A stretch of DNA of 64,000 nucleotides from CALIZF01 sp046292445 (GTDB lineage: Bacteria > Pseudomonadota > Alphaproteobacteria > Rhodobacterales > Rhodobacteraceae): NCBI GenBank assembly GCA_046292445.1, contig JBKBQT010000011.1:1-64000 (forward strand), read 5' to 3'. The stretch's first letter is position 1, and each line of letters begins with the position of its first letter. The position numbers and the translations under genes were made by a program. The notes below the pieces were generated by a model. It searched no databases. It was not told the DNA's origin and was given only the letters and a program-made list of their open reading frames with translations. Shown piece by piece: positions 8,500-16,077 of this stretch.

Positions 8500-8526
8500 G
8501 CGGGCTGCACGGAAGGTGCGGCCCGC
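8500..8526 (+). other. Hairpin in the rpsK-rpoA gap
   Basis: Bases 8500-8510 pair with 8516-8526 as an 11-bp stem with one U-G wobble and the loop GGAAG; one further C-G pair can extend it. It precedes rpoA by about 75 nt and lacks a T-run. Confidence 0.5.
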
Positions 8527-8599
8527 GTCCGCATTTGACGATCCTCGGGCGTCCGCGGCCACCGGACATGGGCGGCGGGCATGAATGGAGGCGACACGC

Positions 8600-9616
8600 A
8601 TGATCCACAAGAACTGGGCCGAGCTCATCAAACCGACGCAGCTCGAGGTCAAGCCGGGGGCGGATCCGGCACGGATGGCCACCGTCATCGCCGAGCCGCT
8701 CGAACGGGGCTTTGGCCTGACGCTCGGCAACGCGCTGCGCCGGGTGCTGATGTCCTCGCTCCAGGGCGCGGCGATCACCTCGGTGCAGATCGACAATGTC
8801 CTGCACGAATTCAGCTCGGTCGCCGGCGTGCGCGAGGATGTGACGGATATCGTGCTGAACCTCAAGGGCGTCGCGATCCGTATGGAAGTCGAGGGGCCCA
8901 AGCGGCTGTCGATCTCGGCCAAGGGGCCGGGCGTGGTCACGGCCGGCGACATCTCGGAATCGAACGGGATCGAGATCCTCAACAAGGATCACGTGATCTG
9001 CCATCTCGACGACGGCGCGGATGTGTTCATGGAGCTGACCGTGAACACCGGCAAGGGCTATGTCGCGGCCGACAAGAACCGGCCCGAGGATGCGCCGATC
9101 GGTCTGATCCCGATCGATGCGATCTATTCGCCGGTCAAGAAGGTCAGCTACGAGGTCACGCCGACCCGCGAGGGTCAGGTGCTCGACTATGACAAGCTGA
9201 CGATGAAGGTGGAAACCGACGGCAGCCTGACCCCGGACGATGCGGTGGCCTATGCGGCGCGGATCCTTCAGGATCAGCTGTCGATCTTCGTCAACTTCGA
9301 CGAGCCGGAATCGGCCCGGTCGCAGGACCTCGATTCGGGGCTCGAGTTCAATCCGCTGCTGCTCAAGAAGGTGGACGAGCTGGAGCTTTCGGTGCGTTCG
9401 GCCAACTGCCTCAAGAACGACAACATCGTCTATATCGGCGATCTGATCCAGAAGACAGAGGCCGAGATGCTGCGCACCCCGAACTTCGGGCGCAAGTCGC
9501 TGAACGAGATCAAGGAAGTGCTGTCGGCCATGGGCCTGCATCTCGGGATGGAGGTCGAGGACTGGCCGCCGGAGAACATCGAGGATCTGGCAAAGCGGTT
9601 CGAGGACCAGTATTGA
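8600..9616 (+). CDS. rpoA: RNA polymerase alpha subunit
   Basis: The 338-residue subunit has the N-terminal assembly domain (GFGLTLGNALRRVLMSSL at about residue 38) and the C-terminal DNA- and activator-binding domain (NCLKNDNIVYIGDLIQKTE, then NFGRKSLNEIKEVL). ATG at 8600 (MIHKNWAELIKPT) follows GGAGGC and gives the length usual in this family; a GTG-type extension at 8585 is unlikely. Confidence 0.98.
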   Translation: MIHKNWAELIKPTQLEVKPGADPARMATVIAEPLERGFGLTLGNALRRVLMSSLQGAAITSVQIDNVLHEFSSVAGVREDVTDIVLNLKGVAIRMEVEGPKRLSISAKGPGVVTAGDISESNGIEILNKDHVICHLDDGADVFMELTVNTGKGYVAADKNRPEDAPIGLIPIDAIYSPVKKVSYEVTPTREGQVLDYDKLTMKVETDGSLTPDDAVAYAARILQDQLSIFVNFDEPESARSQDLDSGLEFNPLLLKKVDELELSVRSANCLKNDNIVYIGDLIQKTEAEMLRTPNFGRKSLNEIKEVLSAMGLHLGMEVEDWPPENIEDLAKRFEDQY

Positions 9617-9623
9617 AGCGGCC

Positions 9624-9645
9624 CGGGGCGCGGCGACGCGCCCCG
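9624..9645 (+). other. Hairpin with GCGA tetraloop after rpoA
   Basis: CGGGGCGCG (9624-9632) and CGCGCCCCG (9637-9645) form a perfect 9-bp stem closed by the stable GNRA-type tetraloop GCGA. It lies seven bases after the rpoA stop and before rplQ. No T-run follows, so a 3'-end-protecting or processing role is more likely than full termination. Confidence 0.55.
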
Positions 9646-9728
9646 TCCTGACGACCGGGCATTCGGCCCCAAGGTGAGCGGCCCGACATGAGGACCGCCG
9701 GACAAAGCAAAACGAACGGAGACGCATC

Positions 9729-10139
9729 ATGAACCACGGCAGCAGCTATCGCCGCCTCAACCGCACGCATGAACATCGCAAGGCGATGTTCGCGAACATG
9801 GCGGGCTCGCTCATCGAGCACGAACAGATCAAGACCACCCTGCCCAAGGCGAAGGAGCTCAAGCCCATCGTCGAAAAGCTCATCACCCTCGCCAAGCGCG
9901 GCGACCTGCATGCGCGCCGCATGGCGGCGGCGCAGCTAAAGCAGGATGCGCATGTCAAGAAGCTCTTCGAGGTGATCGGACCGCGCTACAAGGAACGGCA
10001 GGGCGGCTATGCCCGCGTTCTCAAGGCCGGGTTCCGCTATGGCGACATGGCGCCGATGGCGATCATCGAACTGGTCGATCGCGACCCGGCTGCAAAAGGC
10101 GCGGCCGACCGGGCGCGCACCGACGCCGAACAGGACTGA
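9729..10139 (+). CDS. rplQ: 50S ribosomal protein L17
   Basis: The 136-residue protein begins MNHGSSYRRLNRTHEHRKAM and contains GDLHARRMAAAQL and YKERQGGYARVLKAGFRYGD, all typical of L17. It is the last gene of the alpha operon; a strong hairpin with flanking T/A tracts follows directly. Confidence 0.97.
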   Translation: MNHGSSYRRLNRTHEHRKAMFANMAGSLIEHEQIKTTLPKAKELKPIVEKLITLAKRGDLHARRMAAAQLKQDAHVKKLFEVIGPRYKERQGGYARVLKAGFRYGDMAPMAIIELVDRDPAAKGAADRARTDAEQD

Positions 10140-10161
10140 GATCGCGCCGCCCGGAATCGAA

Positions 10162-10195
10162 AAGGCCCGCCGGGAGATGCGGGCCTTCTTCCTTT
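10162..10195 (+). terminator. Bidirectional terminator after rplQ
   Basis: AAGGCCCGC (10162-10170) pairs perfectly with GCGGGCCTT (10179-10187) around an 8-nt loop. TCTTCCTTT follows on the plus strand, and read from the other side the stem is followed by TTTTCG. It can therefore end rplQ transcription and that of the small reverse-strand ORF at 10227-10415. Confidence 0.75.
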
Positions 10196-10226
10196 CGCGT
10201 CTGCCGCGGACTGCCGCGAGCGATCA

Positions 10227-10415
10227 TCAGTGCTGGTCGGGCCGCGATGCGGCGGCCCCCGGCCGCTGTGGAGACACGACGACCCGGCGCAACACCTCTG
10301 CCGCCCCGATTTTGCCCGCAAGAGTCGATCCGAGGAACTCGAGCAGATCGTGCCGGTCATGCGCCGGAAGCGTCATGAGCCGGGTAAACTCCGCCGGATC
10401 GATCATCGAATTCAT
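10227..10415 (-). CDS. Small hypothetical protein divergent from luxR
   Basis: The 62-codon ORF encodes MNSMIDPAEFTRLMTLPAHD followed by an acidic, leucine-rich helix-like stretch and a proline/alanine-rich tail. No family is recognised. An alternative ATG three codons in is possible. It is flanked by a bidirectional terminator and diverges from luxR, so both genes would share the 80-nt region that carries the lux-box-like palindrome. Codon use is like that of its neighbours. It may be an unannotated small regulator or may not be expressed. Confidence 0.4.
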   Translation of the reverse strand: MNSMIDPAEFTRLMTLPAHDRHDLLEFLGSTLAGKIGAAEVLRRVVVSPQRPGAAASRPDQH

Positions 10416-10461
10416 GGTTTCACTAGCCCCTGTGCCACGCCTACTGCCGCACAATTTACGG

Positions 10462-10490
10462 TTGACGCCAATTCTGGCAACCTGTCTAAA
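10462..10490 (+). promoter_or_regulatory. luxR promoter
   Basis: TTGACG (10462-10467), a 17-nt spacer and TCTAAA (10485-10490) make a good sigma-70-type promoter. Transcription would begin about 10496-10497, at or next to the luxR ATG at 10496. No Shine-Dalgarno sequence precedes that ATG. A leaderless or nearly leaderless luxR mRNA is inferred. Confidence 0.55.
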
Positions 10491-10499
10491 AAGACATGT
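10480..10499 (+). promoter_or_regulatory. lux-box-like 20-bp palindrome
   Basis: ACCTGTCT-AAAA-AGACATGT is symmetric at seven of eight half-site positions. It resembles the lux-box consensus (ACCTGT, ten bases, ACAGGT) in size and end sequence. It covers the -10 hexamer and the luxR start codon, a position suited to repression or autoregulation rather than class II activation. Confidence 0.55.
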
Positions 10500-11107
10500 C
10501 CGTGCAGAGCAGAATCGATAAAGAACTCAAGGCGCTGGCAAAACTGGCGCCGGGCGGGTACTTCATCGGGCTGCACATCCGCTTTACATCGCCGCTGATG
10601 GCGTTCCAGACCTATGACCAGCGTTGGCTCGATCATTACACCGAAAACGGCTATGCGCTGCGCGATCCGGCGGTTGCCTGGGGCTTCAGCACAACCGGTG
10701 CGATCCGCTGGTCCGATCCGTCGCTGCTCGACCCGTTCGGCCTCTTCCGTGAGGCGGCCGTGTACGGCCTGACCTATGGGGCGACGGTATCCTGCGGGCC
10801 GATCAAGTCGCGCAGCATCGCGAGCTTTGCCCATAACGTGCGCGAATTTACCGATGACGAGATCGCCCGGCTCAGGTCCGCCATCGAACAGCTTCACGAC
10901 ATCACCCAGCCGCCCGACGATCTGACCAAGGCGCAGATCGAGGCGCTGCGCTGCATCGCCAGCGGCGACCGGCACGCGGCGGCGGCGGCGAAACTCGGCA
11001 TATCGGAGAGCGCGCTCAAGGCGCGGGTCACATCGGCACGGATCCGCCTGATGGCGCGCACGACGGCCGAGGCGATCCAGCGCGCCAAGGATTATCGTTT
11101 GATCTGA
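10496..11107 (+). CDS. LuxR-family quorum-sensing transcription factor
   Basis: The 203-residue protein is short for a LuxR-type regulator (about 240) but keeps both domains. The autoinducer-binding domain has W44, Y48, D57, P58 and W72 in exactly the TraR/LuxR spacing, so AHL binding is expected. The C-terminal HTH is at about residues 143-200 (LTKAQIEALRCIASG, then LGISESALKARV). The start ATG lies inside a palindromic promoter element and lacks an SD. It lies 54 nt upstream of the luxI-type gene. The N-terminal helix is shortened, which accounts for the small size. Confidence 0.88.
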   Translation: MSVQSRIDKELKALAKLAPGGYFIGLHIRFTSPLMAFQTYDQRWLDHYTENGYALRDPAVAWGFSTTGAIRWSDPSLLDPFGLFREAAVYGLTYGATVSCGPIKSRSIASFAHNVREFTDDEIARLRSAIEQLHDITQPPDDLTKAQIEALRCIASGDRHAAAAAKLGISESALKARVTSARIRLMARTTAEAIQRAKDYRLI

Positions 11108-11110
11108 CGC

Positions 11111-11160
11111 GCTATCCTCCGGACGGGTCTTTACTGTCGTCAACCCTGCAGGAGGATAGC
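11111..11160 (+). promoter_or_regulatory. Hairpin sequestering the luxI ribosome binding site
   Basis: GCTATCCTCC (11111-11120) is the exact reverse complement of GGAGGATAGC (11151-11160), which contains the strong SD AGGAGG of luxI. Inside the 30-nt loop GGGT (11125-11128) can also pair with ACCC (11143-11146). In mRNA the stem would hide the SD six bases before the ATG, so luxI translation should depend on opening it, by luxR translation upstream, temperature, or a trans factor. Confidence 0.65.
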
Positions 11161-11161
11161 T

Positions 11162-11752
11162 ATGCAGACCACGACCCTTTCGTTCGCCAACATCCACAAC
11201 CACGGCGAGCTTTTCGCGAACATGCTGCGCGCCCGGCGCGAATTGTTCATCGTCCACAACAAGTGGAACCTGCCCGAGGCGCTCGGGATGGAATACGATC
11301 AATACGATACGCCTGCGTCCCGCTGGGTCGTGGTGCATGACGAGCTCGGCCGCGTCCTTGCCGGCAACCGGCTCACCCCGACCACCGCGAAATGCGGCAT
11401 CTACAGCTACATGATTCGCGATGCGCAGCGCGGCCTTCTCGACACCATCCCGTCGAACCTGCTCTACGACCCCGCGCCGGTGTCCGAGACGGTCTGGGAA
11501 AGCTCGCGCCTTTTCGTCAGCCACGATGTGCCCGCGTCGATCCGGCGGCGGGTGCATGCGACGCTGATCGCGCAACTCGGGGCGACGGCGCGGTCGCTCG
11601 GGGCATCGCATTGCCTCACGCTGCTGGCGGCGACATGGCCGCGGTGGTCCGAACGGGTGGGTGTCAAGATGAAGGCGATGGGCCCGGTGATGGAGATCGA
11701 CGGGATCGATAACCAGGTCGTGTCGATGGACTTTACCGCAACGCTGCACTGA
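11162..11752 (+). CDS. LuxI-family acyl-homoserine-lactone synthase
   Basis: The 196-residue enzyme would join an acyl group from acyl-ACP or acyl-CoA to S-adenosylmethionine to make an AHL signal. Conserved LuxI residues are visible: the arginine cluster R23-R26, F29, W35, E44, D46 and D49 (GMEYDQYD), R70 (NRLTPT), E113 and R116 (WESSRLFV). The usual aromatic at LuxI position 82 is represented by Y81 or Y83. It is co-directional with the LuxR gene. Acyl-chain specificity cannot be read from sequence. Confidence 0.9.
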   Translation: MQTTTLSFANIHNHGELFANMLRARRELFIVHNKWNLPEALGMEYDQYDTPASRWVVVHDELGRVLAGNRLTPTTAKCGIYSYMIRDAQRGLLDTIPSNLLYDPAPVSETVWESSRLFVSHDVPASIRRRVHATLIAQLGATARSLGASHCLTLLAATWPRWSERVGVKMKAMGPVMEIDGIDNQVVSMDFTATLH

Positions 11753-11761
11753 CCTTGCAGT

Positions 11762-11815
11762 GGCCGGCGGCGGGACGGTCCGGGGTCCGGGCGGCCCCGG
11801 ACCTGCCCGCCGGCC
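11762..11815. terminator. Large hairpin between convergent luxI and methyltransferase
   Basis: The inner stem GGTCCGGGG (11777-11785) / CCCCGGACC (11795-11803) is perfect, and an outer stem pairs 11762-11770 with 11807-11815. It fills the whole space between two converging genes. There is no T-run, so termination efficiency is uncertain. Confidence 0.5.
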
Positions 11816-12604
11816 CTACCGCGCCACCTTCTCGAAGGTCAGGATGTTGGTATGGGCGGCCGTTGCCGGCAGGCCCCAGCCGAACCACAGGTTGTTGAGC
11901 CGGAACAGCGCGCTGCGCGCTGCGCCGGTCAGGAACATGTGCAACTCGGTCAATTCGCCTGCGCGGCGATCCACAAGGCGCAGCCCGCGGCTTTCGGCAT
12001 GCCGCACGAGCGCGGCAATGTCGAACCGCCAGAGCCAGAGATCGCCGCCCGTCAGGCGAACATAGCGCGCCGTGCCAAGCGGGTGCTGCGTCTCTTCGGG
12101 CTGCTTCTTGCCCAGCAGCGGGCGAATGGCGCGCTTGAACCGCTCTTCCAGCGAGGCGCGGTTCGTCACCGACAGCACAAGCCGGCCGCCGGGCCGCAGG
12201 ATCCGGGCGAGCTCGTCCACCGCGCGATCGGCGTCGGGAATGTGGATGATGACGCCCCAGGAAAAGACGCGCGCATGGCTGGCATCGGGCAGGCTCAGCC
12301 GCGTCAGATCCTCCTGCGCGAAGCGGATGTTCTGTGCAAGGCCGGCGCGCGCCGCGCGGTCGGCGGCCTCGCGGATCGCCTCGGCGCTGATGTCGATCGC
12401 ATCGACCGGATGGCCCGCCTGCGCAACCCGGACGCTGTGCACCCCCGCCCCGCATCCGGCGTCCAGCACCCGCTCGCCCGGGTTGATGTCGAGCATCCGC
12501 ATCGTCAGGGCAAGCGCCCGGTCGAAATAGCGCAGTGCAGCCCTGTTGTCGTAATAGATCCGGTCCCACGAATCGGCCGTGTCGGGATGTTCGAAGACGT
12601 TCAT
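11816..12604 (-). CDS. SAM-dependent methyltransferase (class I)
   Basis: The 262-residue protein has the Rossmann-fold SAM motif VLDAGCGAGVHSVRVAQAG at about residues 45-63, the acidic motif VDAIDIS, and LARILRPGGRLVLSV. This is the UbiE/Methyltransf_11 layout. The substrate cannot be inferred. The ATG at 12604 gives MNVFEHPDTADSW; an upstream ATG (12619) is possible. It is transcribed alone, diverging from the protease cluster by 333 nt. Confidence 0.85.
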   Translation of the reverse strand: MNVFEHPDTADSWDRIYYDNRAALRYFDRALALTMRMLDINPGERVLDAGCGAGVHSVRVAQAGHPVDAIDISAEAIREAADRAARAGLAQNIRFAQEDLTRLSLPDASHARVFSWGVIIHIPDADRAVDELARILRPGGRLVLSVTNRASLEERFKRAIRPLLGKKQPEETQHPLGTARYVRLTGGDLWLWRFDIAALVRHAESRGLRLVDRRAGELTELHMFLTGAARSALFRLNNLWFGWGLPATAAHTNILTFEKVAR

Positions 12605-12937
12605 GCCATGCCGTCCCATCAGCGCCACAAGGCTCGAAGCCGGGCGCCGGTCCCCGTGCCCCGATCGGCGACTGTCGGCACCGCCGTCCAGCCACAGCGC
12701 AAGGCTATCGGATCGCCAGGACTGCACACTGAAAATCCTGCGCAGGCAGGAAGAAAAACGTGCTCTCGGCAGGATTTGGCCGGTCGCGGCCGGTCGTCGG
12801 GTCGGCGCCCTGGCCGCTTCGCACGATGGCATCGCCTTGTGGCAAATGCGTGCAGCTGCGCGGCCCGGCGTTGCCCGCAGCAACCTTGCGCGGGCCATGC
12901 GCGCAGGCCATATCCCACGGGTGAGTCGGAGCCTGCC
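12605..12937. other. 333-nt intergenic region with no recognised gene
   Basis: This divergent region separates the methyltransferase and protease genes. I see no convincing ORF. AAATCCTGC (12733-12741) and GCAGGATTT (12769-12777) form a perfect 9-bp inverted repeat 27 nt apart, in a locally less GC-rich stretch. A weak promoter-like pair TTGCGC (12886-12891) and CATATC (12909-12914), 17 nt apart, lies 24 nt before the protease ATG. Confidence 0.5.
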
Positions 12938-14332
12938 ATGCATCGCCTGTTCGCCAGCGCGACCATGATCGCGGTCCTTCTGGGCGCCGCGCCGGCGCGG
13001 CCCGAGGCTGCCGTGCCGTCCTCGATGGCCGAGATCGGCCTGTCCTTCGCGCCGGTGGTCAAGGCCGCCGCGCCGGCCGTCGTGAACATCTTTGCCCGCA
13101 CGCTGGTCCCCGCGCGGCGGAGCCTCTTTGCCGACGATCCGGTGTTCGGCCCGCTCTTTCGCGACTTCGGCCCGGCGCAGCCCCGGGCGCAGAATTCGCT
13201 CGGATCGGGCGTGATCCTGCGCGCCGATGGCCTTGTGGTGTCCAACTATCACGTCGTCGGCATGGCCGAGGTCATCACCGTCGTGCTGAGCGACCGGCGG
13301 GAATTCGCCGCGCGCGTGGTGCTGGCCGACGAGGCGTCGGATCTGGCGGTCCTGCGGCTCGAGGGTGCCGCAGACCTGCCGACACTGCCGCTGCGCGATT
13401 CCGATACCGTCGAAGTGGGCGATCTGGTGCTGGCGATCGGGAACCCGTTCGGCGTCGGTCAGACCGTGAGCATGGGGATCGTCTCGGCGCTCGCGCGGGC
13501 GGGGCTCGGGATCGGCGATGGTCGGGGGTATTTCATCCAGACCGATGCCGCGATCAATCCGGGCAATTCGGGCGGCGCCCTGGTCGATGCCGCGGGGCGG
13601 CTGGTGGGCATCAACACGGCGATCCTGTCGCAATCGGGCGGCTCGAACGGGATCGGCTTTGCCATCCCCGCCAATCTCGTGGCGGCGGTCGTCGATCAGG
13701 CGGCGGCGGGCGCGGACCGGTTCCGCCGCCCCTGGGCCGGCGTCGCGGCGCAGGCGGTCGATGCGGCCATGGCCGAGGCGATGGGGCTGGCGCGGCCCGA
13801 GGGGGTGCTGTTGTCGGAACTGCATCCCGCCAGCCCCTTTGCCGCCGCCGGCCTGCGCGCGGGCGATCTGGTGACGGCCATCGACGGCGCGCCGGTGAAC
13901 GGGCCGGCCGAGATGCTGTTCCGCCTGTCGGCCCGGGGGATCGGCGGCAGCGCCAGCGTGACCTGGCTGCGCGAGGGGCGGGAACGGACGGCGATGGTCC
14001 CGCTTGCCCCCGCACCCGACGACCCGCCCCGCGACGAGCGGCGGCTGGGCGCGCGGACGGTCCTGCCCGGCCTTGCCGTCGCCCGCATCAACCCGGCCGT
14101 GACCGAGGAGTTCCGCCTGCCCGCGGCGATTGCGGCCGGGGTGGTAGTCACGGCGGCCGAGGGGCTTGCGGCCGAGGCGGGGCTGCGGCCCGGCGATATC
14201 CTGGTCGCGGTCAACGGCGCGGCGGTCGAAAGCCCCGCTGCGGCCGAACGGGCGTTGTCGGCACGGGCCGGCGCCTGGACGATCGACATCCTGCGCGGCG
14301 GGCAGCGGATGCGCCTGCGGTTCCGCGCCTGA
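12938..14332 (+). CDS. HtrA/Deg-family periplasmic serine protease
   Basis: The 464-residue protease has an N-terminal signal peptide (residues 1 to about 25), a trypsin-like domain with the triad H105 (SNYHVVG), D135 (ASDLAVL) and S211 (NPGNSGGAL), and two PDZ domains at about 265-345 and 365-460. It should degrade or chaperone misfolded envelope proteins. It heads the cluster with rarA, crcB, rluC and ATP12; the rarA ATG is one base after its stop. The assignment to DegP, DegQ or DegS subtype is left open, although two PDZ domains argue against DegS. Confidence 0.92.
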   Translation: MHRLFASATMIAVLLGAAPARPEAAVPSSMAEIGLSFAPVVKAAAPAVVNIFARTLVPARRSLFADDPVFGPLFRDFGPAQPRAQNSLGSGVILRADGLVVSNYHVVGMAEVITVVLSDRREFAARVVLADEASDLAVLRLEGAADLPTLPLRDSDTVEVGDLVLAIGNPFGVGQTVSMGIVSALARAGLGIGDGRGYFIQTDAAINPGNSGGALVDAAGRLVGINTAILSQSGGSNGIGFAIPANLVAAVVDQAAAGADRFRRPWAGVAAQAVDAAMAEAMGLARPEGVLLSELHPASPFAAAGLRAGDLVTAIDGAPVNGPAEMLFRLSARGIGGSASVTWLREGRERTAMVPLAPAPDDPPRDERRLGARTVLPGLAVARINPAVTEEFRLPAAIAAGVVVTAAEGLAAEAGLRPGDILVAVNGAAVESPAAAERALSARAGAWTIDILRGGQRMRLRFRA

Positions 14333-14333
14333 G

Positions 14334-15653
14334 ATGCCCGATCTCTTCGACAGCGCCGATCCCCCGCCCGACACCCCCGACCGCCGCCCGCTCGCCGACC
14401 GCCTGCGCCCGGCACGGCTGGCCGATGTGGTCGGGCAGGGGCGGGTGCTGGCCCCCGACGGCCCGCTGGGGGCGATGCTGGCGTCCGGGCGGCTGGGCTC
14501 GATCATCCTCTGGGGCCCGCCGGGCGTCGGCAAGACGACCATCGCCCGCCTTCTGGCCGATGCGACCGACCGCGCCTTTGTCCAGATCAGCGCGATCTTC
14601 ACCGGCGTGCCCGACCTGCGCCGCGAATTCGAGGCCGCGCGCCTGCGCCGCCAGCAGGGGCGCGGGACGCTTCTGTTCGTGGACGAGATCCACCGGTTCA
14701 ACAAGGCGCAGCAGGACGGGTTCCTGCCGCATATGGAGGACGGGACCATCACGCTGGTCGGCGCGACCACGGAAAACCCGTCGTTCGAGTTGAACGCGGC
14801 GCTGCTCAGCCGGGCGCAGGTGATCGTGCTCGACCGTCTCGCGCCGGCCGATCTCGATGCCCTGCTGTCGCGGGCGGAAGTGGCGGTCGGCCGGCCGCTG
14901 CCGCTGACCGCACCCGCACGCGATGCGCTGGTCGCAATGGCCGATGGCGACGGGCGGGCGCTTTTGAACCTCGTCGAGCAGGTGGCGGGCTGGGACAGCC
15001 CGCCGCTCGATCCGCAGGCCCTGGCGGCGCGGCTGAACCGGCGCGCGGCGGTCTATGACAAGTCGGGCGAGGGGCATTACAACCTCATCTCGGCGCTGCA
15101 CAAATCCGTCCGGGGGTCGGACCCTGACGCGGCGCTCTATTGGTTCGCGCGGATGCTCGAGGGCGGCGAGGATCCGCGGTTCCTTGCGCGGCGGCTGGCG
15201 CGGATGGCGGTCGAGGATGTCGGTCTGGCCGATCCGCAGGCGCAAGCGGTCTGCCTGCAATCCTGGGAGACGTATGAGAGGCTCGGCTCGCCCGAGGGGG
15301 AACTGGCGCTGGCGCAGGCGGTGATCTACCTCGCGCTGGCGCCGAAATCGAACGCGGCCTATGCCGGCTACAAGGCCGCGCGCGACGCCGCCCGCCGCAC
15401 GGGGAGCCTGATGCCGCCCAAGCACATTCTCAACGCGCCGACGCCGATGATGAAGGATCAGGGCTACGGCGCGGGCTATGCCTACGACCATGACGCGCCC
15501 GACGGCTTTTCCGGGCAAGACTATTTCCCCGAAGGCATGAAGCGCCCCCTCCTTTATGCCCCCGTCGATCGCGGGTTCGAGCGCGAGATGAGGAAACGGC
15601 TCGACTGGTTCGCGCGGGCGCGGGCCGAACGGCAGGGCGCCGGGCCGCGTTGA
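14334..15653 (+). CDS. rarA: Replication-associated recombination ATPase RarA (MgsA)
   Basis: The 439-residue AAA+ protein has Walker A GPPGVGKT (61-68), Walker B LLFVDEIHRF (about 113-122), the sensor GATTENPSFE, and the C-terminal MgsA domain with YDKSGEGHYNLISALHKSVRGSDPDA-type signature. RarA acts at stalled replication forks. ATG 14334 follows the protease stop by one base, so the two genes are probably coupled. Confidence 0.95.
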   Translation: MPDLFDSADPPPDTPDRRPLADRLRPARLADVVGQGRVLAPDGPLGAMLASGRLGSIILWGPPGVGKTTIARLLADATDRAFVQISAIFTGVPDLRREFEAARLRRQQGRGTLLFVDEIHRFNKAQQDGFLPHMEDGTITLVGATTENPSFELNAALLSRAQVIVLDRLAPADLDALLSRAEVAVGRPLPLTAPARDALVAMADGDGRALLNLVEQVAGWDSPPLDPQALAARLNRRAAVYDKSGEGHYNLISALHKSVRGSDPDAALYWFARMLEGGEDPRFLARRLARMAVEDVGLADPQAQAVCLQSWETYERLGSPEGELALAQAVIYLALAPKSNAAYAGYKAARDAARRTGSLMPPKHILNAPTPMMKDQGYGAGYAYDHDAPDGFSGQDYFPEGMKRPLLYAPVDRGFEREMRKRLDWFARARAERQGAGPR

Positions 15654-15684
15654 CAAAGCGCCCGGATCGCCGCAGGGAACGCAC

Positions 15685-16077
15685 ATGTCGTCGCCCTTCG
15701 CGCCATCCACCCTCGCCCTCGTCGCCCTCGGCGGCGCCATCGGCTGCACCGCGCGTTATGTCACCGTCGTGGGCGCGGCCCGGGCATTCGGCACCGGGTT
15801 TCCTTGGGGCACGCTGGCGGTCAATGTGGCCGGGTCTTTCGTGATGGGGTTGCTGTTCGTCTGGCTGACAAGCAAGGGCCTTGTCCGCCTGTCGCCGCTG
15901 CTTCTCGCGGGCGTGCTCGGCGGGTTCACGACGTTCTCGGCCTATTCGCTCGACACGTTTCTGTTGTGGGAACGCGGGCAGGCGGGGCTTGCGGCGCTTT
16001 ATGCCGGGGCGAGCGTCCTGCTGTCGGTCGCGGCGCTGGTCGCGGGGGTCGCGGTGATGCGCGGGGCGCTGGCATGA
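15685..16077 (+). CDS. crcB: Fluoride exporter CrcB/Fluc
   Basis: The 130-residue, four-helix membrane protein carries the Fluc signature GGFTTFSAYSLD (about residues 75-86) and the asparagine of VNVAGSF. It forms dual-topology dimers that expel fluoride ions. No fluoride riboswitch is seen in the 31-nt gap upstream. Its stop overlaps the rluC start (ATGA). Confidence 0.95.
   Translation: MSSPFAPSTLALVALGGAIGCTARYVTVVGAARAFGTGFPWGTLAVNVAGSFVMGLLFVWLTSKGLVRLSPLLLAGVLGGFTTFSAYSLDTFLLWERGQAGLAALYAGASVLLSVAALVAGVAVMRGALA

Noticed and set aside
11852..12937. Upstream extension of the protease frame to 11852
   Set aside because: The extension is antisense to the methyltransferase gene and would remove the signal peptide from the N-terminus.
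15654..15684. Fluoride riboswitch before crcB
   Set aside because: The gap is only 31 nt and shows no riboswitch-like pseudoknot; crcB appears cotranscribed with rarA.
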